From the NCBI RefSeq assembly GCF_002797935.1, contig NZ_PGER01000001.1:1798001-1862000 (forward strand): a stretch of DNA of 64,000 bases, read 5' to 3'. The stretch is from Flavobacterium sp. 1 (lineage in GTDB: Bacteria; Bacteroidota; Bacteroidia; Flavobacteriales; Flavobacteriaceae). Of this stretch, positions 53,408 to 62,134 are shown one piece after another (positions within the stretch are counted from its first letter, which is position 1; every line of letters begins with the position of its first letter). A program made the position numbers and the translations under genes. Below the pieces are notes generated by a model. That model searched no databases. It saw only the letters and a list, made by a program, of their open reading frames with translations, and was not told where the DNA came from.

Positions 53408-53631
53408 TCAAACTACCGTTAAATCAATATTATCAAGCAATTTTCCAATGTTTTGAAGTTTTATACTTGCCAATTTTTGAGCAATAGTAATACTTTCAAC
53501 AATGGTTTTACTGTTCAATTTTGCATACAGAAAACCACTCCAAAAAACATCACCAGCACCGTATTTGTCTCATGACCAATAAAGTCAATTAGTACTTCGC
53601 CGATGCATATAATGTCTATGGTTTTCTTCAT
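53408..53631 (-). pseudogene. PfkB-family carbohydrate kinase, reduced to its two ends
   Basis: From the ATG at 53631 the frame reads 'MKKTIDIICIGEVLIDFIGH', the N terminus of a fructokinase-like PfkB protein. It is then joined out of frame to 'KYGAGDVFWSGFLYAKLNS', which carries the C-terminal PfkB signature (GAGD with the catalytic Asp), and runs to a natural-looking stop at 53408 after 'IKLQNIGKLLDNIDL'. About 220 residues are missing. This is a deletion relic, probably of a sugar kinase that served the neighbouring glycan locus. Confidence 0.85.
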
Positions 53632-53637
53632 TTTAAA

Positions 53638-54132
53638 CTAAAAAAATAAAATTTGTATGTATGCTTTGATGTAAAATCACTGCTGTTGCTGCACTCCATG
53701 CGCAAAAAGGAACTCCATTTGGTGGCTTTTGTTTCACTGTTGAAGTTTTCATAGAAACTATAATTCTCTATGGCATTTGCTTTATTTATGCTGTTTAATA
53801 TCATTTCATCCTTATTTTTTTGTTTTTTGAAACCAAAGCCAGAGAATTGGCAAAAGCATCAAATTGCGTTTTATAACCAGCTGGATAAAAAGAACATGGC
53901 ATGAAATCTTGAATTTTTACCTTATTATATGCTCTTTCGTAGTATTTCTCTCCAATAGAATTTGATGTGTAATTAATCTCAATTTGTTCTGTTATTTTTT
54001 CAATTCATCATAATAAAAAACTATTTCTTTGGATGGTACGTTTTCCTAATCCACTCACTGCTAGAGTAAAAATATATCGGCTTCTAGAGACATAAATTGT
54101 CCCCATTTTGTCTGTAAATTTTCTGAACTCAT
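53638..54132 (-). pseudogene. Decayed glycoside-hydrolase-like gene
   Basis: Broken minus-strand frames with several stops. They include 'MSSENLQTKWGQFMSLEADI', 'CSFYPAGYKTQFDAFANSLA', 'NYSFYENFNSET' and, in a shifted frame, 'GVPFCAWSAATAVILHQ'. The last two resemble the end of (alpha/alpha)6-barrel hydrolases such as the MGH1-like protein encoded next ('NTFWENYAPDKAQ' then 'NFVGWTGLVPINVLFEY'). The family is therefore an inference; the state of decay is clear. Confidence 0.5.
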
Positions 54133-54270
54133 AATTTCATTTAACTACTTGTTAATCTATTGAATATAAGCAAAATACATGTGTTTTAAAACTGGTTTAA
54201 ACATGTTTTTTATGAGCCAAAAACTACTAAAAACCTTATTGTTATGACCTGCGTTTCTTTATTTTTGCAA

Positions 54271-55878
54271 TTACAGAATTGTATTCCCTGGTGTTATATT
54301 CTTAACCAATTCTCCACCTCTCCATTTCAAAATTATTTTTAAAGGTACATTTGTCTGGATTTTTAAAATTGGCTTTTTGGTAACATTATTTCTTTTCATA
54401 CAATGAATATCAAGTAAACCAGATTTGCCATAAGGGTATTTGTTTATACCATATTCATCAGTTAAGTTCACATCAATTATTAATTCATTATTTGGCACAT
54501 TAGGACGTATGCCAAATACGTATTCAAATAATACATTGATTGGGACTAAACCTGTCCAGCCAACAAAATTTGAATGGTCATTCCCTTGCGCTTTGTCCGG
54601 TGCATAGTTTTCCCAAAAAGTATTTGTTTTGTCAAATACTTCCACAACATTATTCAGGTGATTGATGGCAATCTGATAGGCCAACGGATCGAAACCGTAT
54701 TTAGTGAGACCGCGTAATACCATGTAATTGGTAGGAGCCCAAACAGCTCCATTCCAATACCCACCGTCAGGATTAAAATTTGCATCATCGGCCGATAGGG
54801 TTGGAACCATGTGCTTACGTGCAAACATTGAAGTATCCTGAAGATGTTTAACAAAATCATTAATTCTATTTTCCGGAACTGCACCTGCTAATAATCCCCA
54901 ATAGGAAGCTATACTTTTAGTTTTGCTTAAATCTCCATTTTTAAATCGATCAAAATAATATTTCTCTTTTTCATCCCACATATAATTGTTTATTTGACTG
55001 GAGAGCTTGTCAGTTTGGTTTTTAATATCAACAACATCGTTCTCACGCCCCAGCACTTTGGCCATTTCGATAAGTATTTTAGCAGAATAAACTTCTTGAA
55101 ATGAAGTGTCAATCCATGACAAAAATCCGTGACTCCATGCCGCATTAAAGTTTTTTGCCATTCGGTGTTGATTATCCATTCCACAGCCCCATCCACTTGA
55201 GTAATAGGTTCCATCAGGCCAGGAACGATAGGTATAAAACCATTCATAATAAGCCAGAAGTACCGGAAAAACATTTTTTAACCTATCGGTATCATTATAA
55301 TTTAAAAAATACTCCCATTCCGACCATGGCATAATATTAGGACCGGTGCTGGAAGGATCAAAGCGTTCGAAACAATCACTGCCGTCACTCTCTCTTATTT
55401 CACGACAGATAAATCCATCACTATGCTGCTTTGCATAAAAGTTATTTAATGTATTTTGGAAATTAAATACAGATTTGGCGTATTTACCATACATGGTCAT
55501 AAAACTACAGTCCCACATAAAAATATTTCCGTTAAAAGCCGGATCGATAAATGGTGAAACAAAACCACTACTTTTATTGACTTGCTTAAGATTTGAAAAA
55601 GCAATTTCCCATGCTCTCCAATAACATTTTATCACATCAGGTCTGACATTCCAAAAAGGCTCTGGTAATCGTTCTTTTGCTTCAACAAAAGCAGGAGGAA
55701 GGGATGTATCAATAGCCTTCCCTATATAAGGATTTAGCTCAACTAACTTATTTTTTACGTGTGTATCGGCATAAGGTTGTCCAAAACATGTAAAACCCCA
55801 TAGATTAATGATTAAACTAAAAGCTATCAATTCAGCAGTTCTTAGAATCTTGGAATTTCTCATATTAATTTTCATCAT
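54271..55878 (-). CDS. MGH1-like glycoside hydrolase (trehalase/GH63-like fold), exported
   Basis: A 535-aa exported protein (hydrophobic N terminus ending near 'GFTCFGQ') with an (alpha/alpha)6-barrel. Conserved segments are 'GNIFMWDCSFMTMYGKYAKS' with a likely catalytic Asp, 'YYSSGWGCGMDNQHRM', and 'PDGGYWNGAVWAPTNYMVLR', which matches the GYWxGxVW signature of GH37/GH63 and MGH1-type enzymes. These are inverting alpha-glycosidases. Next to GH30 and GH3 it may act on side chains or another alpha-linked part of the substrate. Several Met codons near the start make the exact start uncertain. Confidence 0.82.
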   Translation of the reverse strand: MMKINMRNSKILRTAELIAFSLIINLWGFTCFGQPYADTHVKNKLVELNPYIGKAIDTSLPPAFVEAKERLPEPFWNVRPDVIKCYWRAWEIAFSNLKQVNKSSGFVSPFIDPAFNGNIFMWDCSFMTMYGKYAKSVFNFQNTLNNFYAKQHSDGFICREIRESDGSDCFERFDPSSTGPNIMPWSEWEYFLNYNDTDRLKNVFPVLLAYYEWFYTYRSWPDGTYYSSGWGCGMDNQHRMAKNFNAAWSHGFLSWIDTSFQEVYSAKILIEMAKVLGRENDVVDIKNQTDKLSSQINNYMWDEKEKYYFDRFKNGDLSKTKSIASYWGLLAGAVPENRINDFVKHLQDTSMFARKHMVPTLSADDANFNPDGGYWNGAVWAPTNYMVLRGLTKYGFDPLAYQIAINHLNNVVEVFDKTNTFWENYAPDKAQGNDHSNFVGWTGLVPINVLFEYVFGIRPNVPNNELIIDVNLTDEYGINKYPYGKSGLLDIHCMKRNNVTKKPILKIQTNVPLKIILKWRGGELVKNITPGNTIL

Positions 55879-56002
55879 ATTGGAATAATTTGTAAAATGA
55901 TTCTCGTTTTAACATTGATTGTGGTTTAAGCATAATGCGTATGATTCTCTCAAAGAGAATATTATTTATCCAAAACTGTTGCTAATCAAGGAAACCTTAA
56001 AA

Positions 56003-57460
56003 TTAATAAACTAATGTTTGAATTGCATGCGCAGGAATTACTACCACTGTTTTTTCTGAAGCAATGATCAAATTATACGTAATCTCTTTATCAGACTGAT
56101 TCATGACTACAGTAGCTATTTTCCCATCCATATTTAGGAATGAAGTACTTAACAAACTGCTTCTGCTTACTGCTGTACTTATTCTTTTGGCATCAGGGTG
56201 AATAAATTTAGAGAAATGACCGATATAATAATAACTAGGGGTGTAAATTAATTCCCCTGAATTGATGTCAGCATGAATTGGAGCAAAACAAAAATTGCCC
56301 ACATGGTTTGGACCTCCGTTTTGGTCCAAAAGAATATTCCAGTCTGTCCAGCCAACAGTTCCATTATTGAAATCATTAATCATAGAAATTCCATATCGTT
56401 CACCGTTTGCCCAAAATTGATATTTTTTGGCATCAAAACTCTCAACACAACCTTCAGTAAACAATAAATTTTTAGTTGGATATTCTTCCTTAACTTTACG
56501 AACATTATCAAACATGGATGCTCCTCCTGCCCAGGATTCATACCAATGAAATCCCATTCCCCAGGCATATTTTGAAGCTTCCGGGTCTGAAAAAATAACA
56601 TTCGCTCTTTGATTTATCAAATCACGATTGTGATCCCAAACCACAATTTTTTTATCTCCCAAGCCTTCTTTTTTCATTGTTGGTCCAAGAAAGTTTTTCA
56701 GGAAATCTCTTTCAGCTTCAGCTGTATAGACGCAAGATTCCCAAGTTTGAACCGCCATAGGTTCATTTTGAACCGTAAGACCCCAAATTGGGATTCCTTC
56801 TTTTTCATAAGCTTTGATAAATTTTGTGTAATAATTTGCCCAAGACTGGTAATACTCCGGCAATAATGTACCACCTTTTAACATATGTTTATTGCTTTTC
56901 ATAAAGGCCGGTGGACTCCATGGCGAAGCATAAATTGTTAATTTTCCCCCAGCAGTTTTCATGGCTTCTTTAATCATTGGAACACGATATTGTCTGTCGT
57001 GGTCAATACTGAAAGTCTTTAAATCGGTATCGCCTTCTTTGATATAAGTATAACTTCCACTGCTAAAATCTGAACTGTGAATTGTTGTTCTTAGCAATGA
57101 ATAGCCTATCCCTTTTTCTTTATCATAGTAGGCGTTCATAAATTCTTGTTGCTTGTCTTTGGTCAATTTTGCAAAAACCTCAGCACTGGCGTCGGTAATT
57201 GCGCCTCCAATTCCCAAAAAGGTTTGGAACGTTTTTTTAGGTTCAACAAAAACGGAGACTTCGGATTCTAAAGGTTGTTTAGACGCCGAGAAAACTAATT
57301 TATCCGTAAGTGTCATCCTTAATTTTGTATTGTCTGCCGTGGTGTAAACGGTAACTGTTTTGCCACTTACTAAAAATGGTTTTGACTGGATTTTATTTTT
57401 TTGCTGGGAATATGTGTTGAATATAACCAGCAAAATCATTGCTAACATTGTTGCTTTCAT
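56003..57460 (-). CDS. Glycoside hydrolase family 30 (glucosylceramidase / endo-beta-1,6-glucanase type)
   Basis: A 485-aa exported enzyme (signal ending near 'FNTYSQQ') with the GH30 TIM barrel and beta-sandwich. Visible motifs are 'FLGIGGAITDASAEVF', 'YASPWSPPAFMKSN', acid/base Glu in 'GLTVQNEPMA' and nucleophile Glu in 'LLFTEGCVES'. Bacteroidota enzymes of this type next to SusCD and GH3 cleave beta-1,6-glucan or trim laminarin branches. It starts 3 bp after the GH3 stop, so the two are co-transcribed. Confidence 0.93.
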   Translation of the reverse strand: MKATMLAMILLVIFNTYSQQKNKIQSKPFLVSGKTVTVYTTADNTKLRMTLTDKLVFSASKQPLESEVSVFVEPKKTFQTFLGIGGAITDASAEVFAKLTKDKQQEFMNAYYDKEKGIGYSLLRTTIHSSDFSSGSYTYIKEGDTDLKTFSIDHDRQYRVPMIKEAMKTAGGKLTIYASPWSPPAFMKSNKHMLKGGTLLPEYYQSWANYYTKFIKAYEKEGIPIWGLTVQNEPMAVQTWESCVYTAEAERDFLKNFLGPTMKKEGLGDKKIVVWDHNRDLINQRANVIFSDPEASKYAWGMGFHWYESWAGGASMFDNVRKVKEEYPTKNLLFTEGCVESFDAKKYQFWANGERYGISMINDFNNGTVGWTDWNILLDQNGGPNHVGNFCFAPIHADINSGELIYTPSYYYIGHFSKFIHPDAKRISTAVSRSSLLSTSFLNMDGKIATVVMNQSDKEITYNLIIASEKTVVVIPAHAIQTLVY

Positions 57461-57463
57461 AAT

Positions 57464-59665
57464 TTATTTGATTGTTATCCTTATTTTTTCCGAAATATTA
57501 TTTGATGAATTCCCTATATAAATTAGATAATCGCCTTTTTCCAGATTCCAATTTGAAATAGATTCATCATAAAAACTCAAACTATTTACGTCAATCGAAA
57601 TTGTAAAATCAGCAGTTGAACCTTTTTTAACTGCAATTTTTTGAAAACCTTTCAACTCTTTTTCAGCTCTTTTAACTTTTGAATTTAGTTTTCCAATATA
57701 TACTTGTATTACTTCTGAACCATCCCTGTTTCCGGTATTTGAAACATTTCCTGAAATTAAAATGGAATCGTTTTTCGCATATTCTTTCTTGTCTGTATTC
57801 AATTTCGAAAACTCAAATTTTGTATAAGACTGTCCTTCCCCAAAAGCAAATAAGGGCTTAATTTTCTTGGTATCGAACCATCTGTAACCAACCAAAATGT
57901 CTTCTTTGTAGTATTGATTGATACTGTCTCCAGGGTAGCTCAATTCTCCAAAAGAATGTGCCGCATTATCGCTTAATTTTTTAGGAAATGAAAAAGGCAG
58001 TTTTCCTGAAGGATTTACATCTCCACTAATCACATCGGCAATTGCATCCCCGGCAACACTGCCTAAATACCAAGCCTGCATTAAAGCTTTTACCTTAGAA
58101 ATCCAGGGCATTTCAACAGCATTTCCACTTACTAATACAACTCCTGTATTTGGATTAACTTTTAAAAGTTCATTTAATAATTCGTCTTGTCCAAATGGTA
58201 ATTTATACTCTTTTCTATCCGATCCTTCACAATCCTGAAGGTGATTTTTATTTAATCCGCCAAAAAACAATACAATATCTGCTTTTGAAGCTGCTTCAAT
58301 TGCTTCTTGTTTTAGTTTATTTTCATCTAATCCTGAAGGAATAACCCTGTCATAGGCTGAAGGACCAGAGGCATAACCCATTGCGTGAATTATAGTGGCG
58401 TTTTTATATCGATTTTTCAATCCCTCCAAAGGAGAAATTTCTGTTTTGGCTTTCAATTCAGATGAACCGCCACCAATTGTCATTGGTTTTGTTGCATTTT
58501 CGCCAATAACTGCAATTGTTATTTCTTTTGAGTCATTGATGGGGAAAAAAGAGGCCTCATTTTTTAATAACACAATCCCTTCACCCGCAATTTTTCTGGC
58601 AACAACTATATGTTCCTGATTATTCACTCTTCCAAAAGGACGATTCGAAGCCATGTTTGTACGAAACATTAATCGTAAAATTCTTCTAACTTTATCATTT
58701 AAAACTTCCTCATCAATTTCGCCGCTTTTAAGTAATTTTAAAAAAGGATCAGCCAAATAATAGGAATCGTAAGCATTTTTTGTAGATGTTGTCAACCCAT
58801 CAGTGCCAGTTCCCATTTCTATATCTAAACCATTAAGAGCCGCTTGTTTTGTATTATGTACGCCGCCCCAATCAGATATGACTACGCCATCAAAATTCCA
58901 ATCTTTCTTTAATATAGAATTCAATAATATGCTATTATGACCGCAAAACTGACCTTTATACAGGTTATATGATCCCATAATTGACCAAACTTTTCCTTCT
59001 TCAACTGCTGCTTTAAATGCCGGTAAATAAATTTCGTGTAAGGCTCTGTCACTTACTTCAACATTTATATGACCTCTCCATAATTCCTGATTGTTGAGAG
59101 CATAATGTTTTACACAAGCAGCAACTCCATTTTGCTGTACGCCCTGAATGTATGGAACCACCATTTTCGAAGCCAAAAACGGATCTTCTCCCATATATTC
59201 AAAATTTCGACCATTTAAAGGGGAACGATACATATTCACGCCCGGACCTAATAACACATCCTTTTTTCTGTAACGAGCTTCTTCGCCAATACTTATTCCA
59301 TAATCTTTAGACAAATTAGGATTAAATGTTGCCGCTAAACAAGTCAATGCAGGAAATGCAGTTATAGAATCGTTTGTCCATCCGGCATATCCCCAATTAT
59401 CCCAATTAATTTCTCCGCGAACTCCATGAGGACCGTCAGACATCCATAATTCGGGAATGCCCAGTCTTTCGACTCCTGGAGTACTAAATTTAGATTGTGC
59501 ATGACACATTGCCACTTTTTCCTCTATGGTTAAAGAAGAAATTATATGGTCTATTTTTGCTTCTACAGATTTTGTATTATTAATATCTTGAGCATTAGCA
59601 GTTATAACTGTCATTGTACAATAAATTATTAGTAATAATTTATTTTTTAAAATATTCCTAAACAT
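57464..59665 (-). CDS. Glycoside hydrolase family 3 beta-glucosidase (BglX-like)
   Basis: A 733-aa exported GH3 enzyme with all three usual domains. The TIM barrel has nucleophile Asp in 'GVVISDWGGVHNTKQAALNG' and substrate-binding 'CVKHYALNNQE'. The alpha/beta sandwich has 'EGIVLLKNEASFFPI', and the C-terminal fibronectin-III-like domain has 'VSNTGNRDGSEVIQVYI'. It should release glucose from oligosaccharides in the periplasm, completing the action of GH30. It is the first gene after the terminator that follows the lipoprotein genes. Confidence 0.95.
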   Translation of the reverse strand: MFRNILKNKLLLIIYCTMTVITANAQDINNTKSVEAKIDHIISSLTIEEKVAMCHAQSKFSTPGVERLGIPELWMSDGPHGVRGEINWDNWGYAGWTNDSITAFPALTCLAATFNPNLSKDYGISIGEEARYRKKDVLLGPGVNMYRSPLNGRNFEYMGEDPFLASKMVVPYIQGVQQNGVAACVKHYALNNQELWRGHINVEVSDRALHEIYLPAFKAAVEEGKVWSIMGSYNLYKGQFCGHNSILLNSILKKDWNFDGVVISDWGGVHNTKQAALNGLDIEMGTGTDGLTTSTKNAYDSYYLADPFLKLLKSGEIDEEVLNDKVRRILRLMFRTNMASNRPFGRVNNQEHIVVARKIAGEGIVLLKNEASFFPINDSKEITIAVIGENATKPMTIGGGSSELKAKTEISPLEGLKNRYKNATIIHAMGYASGPSAYDRVIPSGLDENKLKQEAIEAASKADIVLFFGGLNKNHLQDCEGSDRKEYKLPFGQDELLNELLKVNPNTGVVLVSGNAVEMPWISKVKALMQAWYLGSVAGDAIADVISGDVNPSGKLPFSFPKKLSDNAAHSFGELSYPGDSINQYYKEDILVGYRWFDTKKIKPLFAFGEGQSYTKFEFSKLNTDKKEYAKNDSILISGNVSNTGNRDGSEVIQVYIGKLNSKVKRAEKELKGFQKIAVKKGSTADFTISIDVNSLSFYDESISNWNLEKGDYLIYIGNSSNNISEKIRITIK

Positions 59666-59820
59666 AAATTTCAGTATTATTATTTGTTATTTAAAAAATG
59701 AAAAAGCCATGCTTCAAAACACTGTTTTTTAGCTAATTAAGACTAAAGCATAAGTAACCATTGATGAGTTTTTTTGCATGACATTATTTTTATGGTAATT
59801 AAAATAATAATTTTATAGAA

Positions 59821-59852
59821 AATGACCCATAATCAAAAGAGAATGGGCCATT
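59821..59852 (-). terminator. Terminator-like hairpin between the lipoprotein genes and GH3
   Basis: On the minus strand AATGGCCCAT pairs with ATGGGTCATT (10 bp including one G-U), with a 12-nt loop and TTTC after the stem. It lies between the SusD relic and the GH3 gene. It could attenuate transcription so that surface binding proteins are made in excess over enzymes. Confidence 0.6.
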
Positions 59853-59879
59853 CTACTAACTCAAACATTACTACTAATC

Positions 59880-59972
59880 CTAATTTTGTGTGAGCACATT
59901 ATTATTGTTAATCTTTACAGCTGGTATTGAATATAATTTATATTTTTCTGCAAAGTTGCCATTATAATTTTT
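59880..59972 (-). pseudogene. Relic of a SusD 3' end
   Basis: Directly after the lipoprotein stop, in the same frame, the minus strand reads 'KNYNGNFAEKYKLYSIPAV' then 'KINNNNVLTQN' and a stop. 'KLYSIPAVKINNN..LTQN' matches the usual SusD C terminus (FPIP-x-x-E-I-N-x-N-x-x-LTQNPGY). No upstream SusD body is present. This is the tail of a deleted susD gene. Confidence 0.7.
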
Positions 59973-60929
59973 TTAAGATGCCGGTATTAATTTAAAATAC
60001 CAAGCCCTTCCAGCTTCTGTTGCTCCTACTCTGATATACATATACGTTGGTGTTAAAACCAGAATTTCATATTCTTTCTGAGAAGATCCCATTCCAATAT
60101 ACGTATTAACACCCGCTAATAGGATACTTACCTGAGTAGATGGGGAATTTTCAGGTTTAGATGGAATAGCAGGCGCTCCTGATGATGCTGGAACGAAACT
60201 AAAACTAGAAGTTCCTCCGCCATAAGAATAGCATCCTTCTCCACCTGATGGAATTCCCGGAAGAGTTGTCGACGAACCTCCTTGTGTAAATGCCCCTTGT
60301 GGTGTGGCTACTTGTAAGGAATACGTTCCTGAAGCTACAACTTTAGAAAAAGTAAAAATGGTGGAATATAAACAATCTGCTTCACCTACTTTTTGATTTA
60401 CTCCGGCTGACCACCAATTTGGATAAATCGATTCTGCATCGAATGCACCTGTAGCAAAATGCCCTGGTACACTTTTATCAACAATCCAGGATTTTGATGA
60501 ATTGTTTGTTAAATTTGTAACAATGGCAGGGTCAACGGTAAAATCACTTCTTACCGTAACCTCCTTAGTAACATTTGTAGAAGAGCCGCCTTTACCATAA
60601 GCCACAACAGTAATCCTGTAGGTATTTACCCCAACAGTAGTGAATTTCTTGGTTGTAGTACCATTAGGTAAATTCACTAAATCTACTGCTGTACTGGCAT
60701 CATAATCTATTTTATACCAAAGAGCATTATCTCCTGTTACAGAAATTTTTACGCTCCCCGAACCATCACCGTTTGGATGCGCTGCATCCTGTCCAATAAC
60801 TTCTGTTTTGACAGCAATGTTTGATGGAGCTGTTAAATCTCCTAACGCATAGTCTTCCTTACTACAACTGTTTAATGTTAGAAGCAACACAAGAAAAACT
60901 CCAAAATTGAATTTTATATTTGTTTTCAT
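59973..60929 (-). CDS. Surface lipoprotein, probable glycan-binding protein of the PUL
   Basis: The start at 60929 gives a clean lipoprotein signal ('LLLTLNSC') and 318 aa; the longer frame upstream lacks one. After the lipobox come one or two immunoglobulin-like beta modules ('PSNIAVKTEVIG', 'NTYRITVVAYGKGG'). A Gly/Ser-rich C-terminal domain follows ('CYSYGGGTSSFSFVP', 'YMYIRVGATEAGRAWYFKLI'). No enzyme motif is seen. The position behind SusCD and before GH3/GH30 is that of a surface glycan-binding protein. Confidence 0.75.
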   Translation of the reverse strand: MKTNIKFNFGVFLVLLLTLNSCSKEDYALGDLTAPSNIAVKTEVIGQDAAHPNGDGSGSVKISVTGDNALWYKIDYDASTAVDLVNLPNGTTTKKFTTVGVNTYRITVVAYGKGGSSTNVTKEVTVRSDFTVDPAIVTNLTNNSSKSWIVDKSVPGHFATGAFDAESIYPNWWSAGVNQKVGEADCLYSTIFTFSKVVASGTYSLQVATPQGAFTQGGSSTTLPGIPSGGEGCYSYGGGTSSFSFVPASSGAPAIPSKPENSPSTQVSILLAGVNTYIGMGSSQKEYEILVLTPTYMYIRVGATEAGRAWYFKLIPAS

Positions 60930-61034
60930 ATATGTAAAATTTATTTGATTAGTGGTCATATATGTTATCGCCTTTTTATTTATTAGTGTTTGCTTACGCA
61001 AACTTATTGTTAATGGCGATTTCATAGTTTTGTT

Positions 61035-62120
61035 TTAATTTGTTAATCTAATGTTATCCAAGTAAATAACTTCACCAACTCCTGAATCCGAATCATTGTA
61101 GCGCAAAACAAGCTGTGTAAATTTGGCTCCAGCAGGTATTCCAGAAATAGTGCCATAATCAAATACAATTTCTTCCCAAGCACCAGATGTAGCGAACGGC
61201 GCTTTTAGTACTGCAATCCCATTTCCTGGAGCTCCATCTACAGCCCATTCAAATTCAATATTTAATTTTTTACCAATATTTACAGGATTCGGATTGTAAG
61301 CCAAAACTTTGATTTTTTTTCCATAAGTAAAATTGACAGGGATATTCAATGGACTATAGGTACCGCTCCATGTAGCAGCTCCAACTGGTTTTGTATATTT
61401 AGCGACAGTTGCACTTGTATTTAAACCGGCAGCGTTTGGATTTGCCACTTTAGAAAAAGTCACATCACCAAAAGTTCCAAAAAAGTAATCTACTGCTCCG
61501 CTTTCAAAATCTATAGGCAATCCGAATAATGTTTTTGTCCATTGGGCTGTTGCAGCACCACCACTTTGAGCTATTACTTTCAAAACAAACGGACCTCCAG
61601 TTGCTGGGTAAGTATGAGCTGGCAATTCTTGGTCTATAGCCATAGGTGTACCTACTTCATTCGCGACATCTCCATAATATACTAAAAATGATTTAGCGTA
61701 TAATGCCTCAGCTTTTACCTTCATTTCCCAAGAAGTAGTAACTTTTAATTTTTCAGGCACTCTATATACAACCTCTAATGGAAATGTTTGTTCCGTTTTA
61801 ACACCAGAAATTGAAGTGGCGATAATTTTCACCGTGTATTTCCCTTCTGGATAAGCATGGGTTGTACTTGCTCCGGGAGCAATTGTCGCTGGTAATTCGG
61901 TACCTTCTCCATAAACTACTTGAAACGAAGTCGCACCATCAGCTGTTGGAGTTATTTTTACTATTCCCGAATTATCAGTACTGATGTCAAATATTTTATT
62001 GACATTCGCTGACGAATCAGTACCCAAAAGATCAATATCCTTATTAATTCCCTCAACAGTACAACTTATAGTGACAGCCAGTAAGAGTACAAAGCTGAAA
62101 ATAGATTTTATTTTTTTCAT
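61035..62120 (-). CDS. Surface lipoprotein with PKD-like repeats, probable glycan-binding protein
   Basis: A 361-aa lipoprotein (lipobox 'LLLAVTISC') with two or three PKD/immunoglobulin-like repeats ('PEGKYTVKIIATSISG', 'ATGGPFVLKVIAQSGG'). A C-terminal carbohydrate-binding-like beta-sandwich carries 'TQLVLRYNDSDSGVGEVIYL' then 'DNIRLTN'. It sits between SusD and the second lipoprotein, 14 bp after the susD stop. No catalytic motif is present. It probably extends from the surface to capture the glucan for SusCD. Confidence 0.8.
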   Translation of the reverse strand: MKKIKSIFSFVLLLAVTISCTVEGINKDIDLLGTDSSANVNKIFDISTDNSGIVKITPTADGATSFQVVYGEGTELPATIAPGASTTHAYPEGKYTVKIIATSISGVKTEQTFPLEVVYRVPEKLKVTTSWEMKVKAEALYAKSFLVYYGDVANEVGTPMAIDQELPAHTYPATGGPFVLKVIAQSGGAATAQWTKTLFGLPIDFESGAVDYFFGTFGDVTFSKVANPNAAGLNTSATVAKYTKPVGAATWSGTYSPLNIPVNFTYGKKIKVLAYNPNPVNIGKKLNIEFEWAVDGAPGNGIAVLKAPFATSGAWEEIVFDYGTISGIPAGAKFTQLVLRYNDSDSGVGEVIYLDNIRLTN

Positions 62121-62134
62121 AATTTTATCTTTTA

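Noticed and set aside
60930..61025. A longer N terminus for the second PUL lipoprotein.
   Set aside because: It would bury the lipoprotein signal peptide in the middle of the protein; the Met at 60929 places the lipobox correctly.
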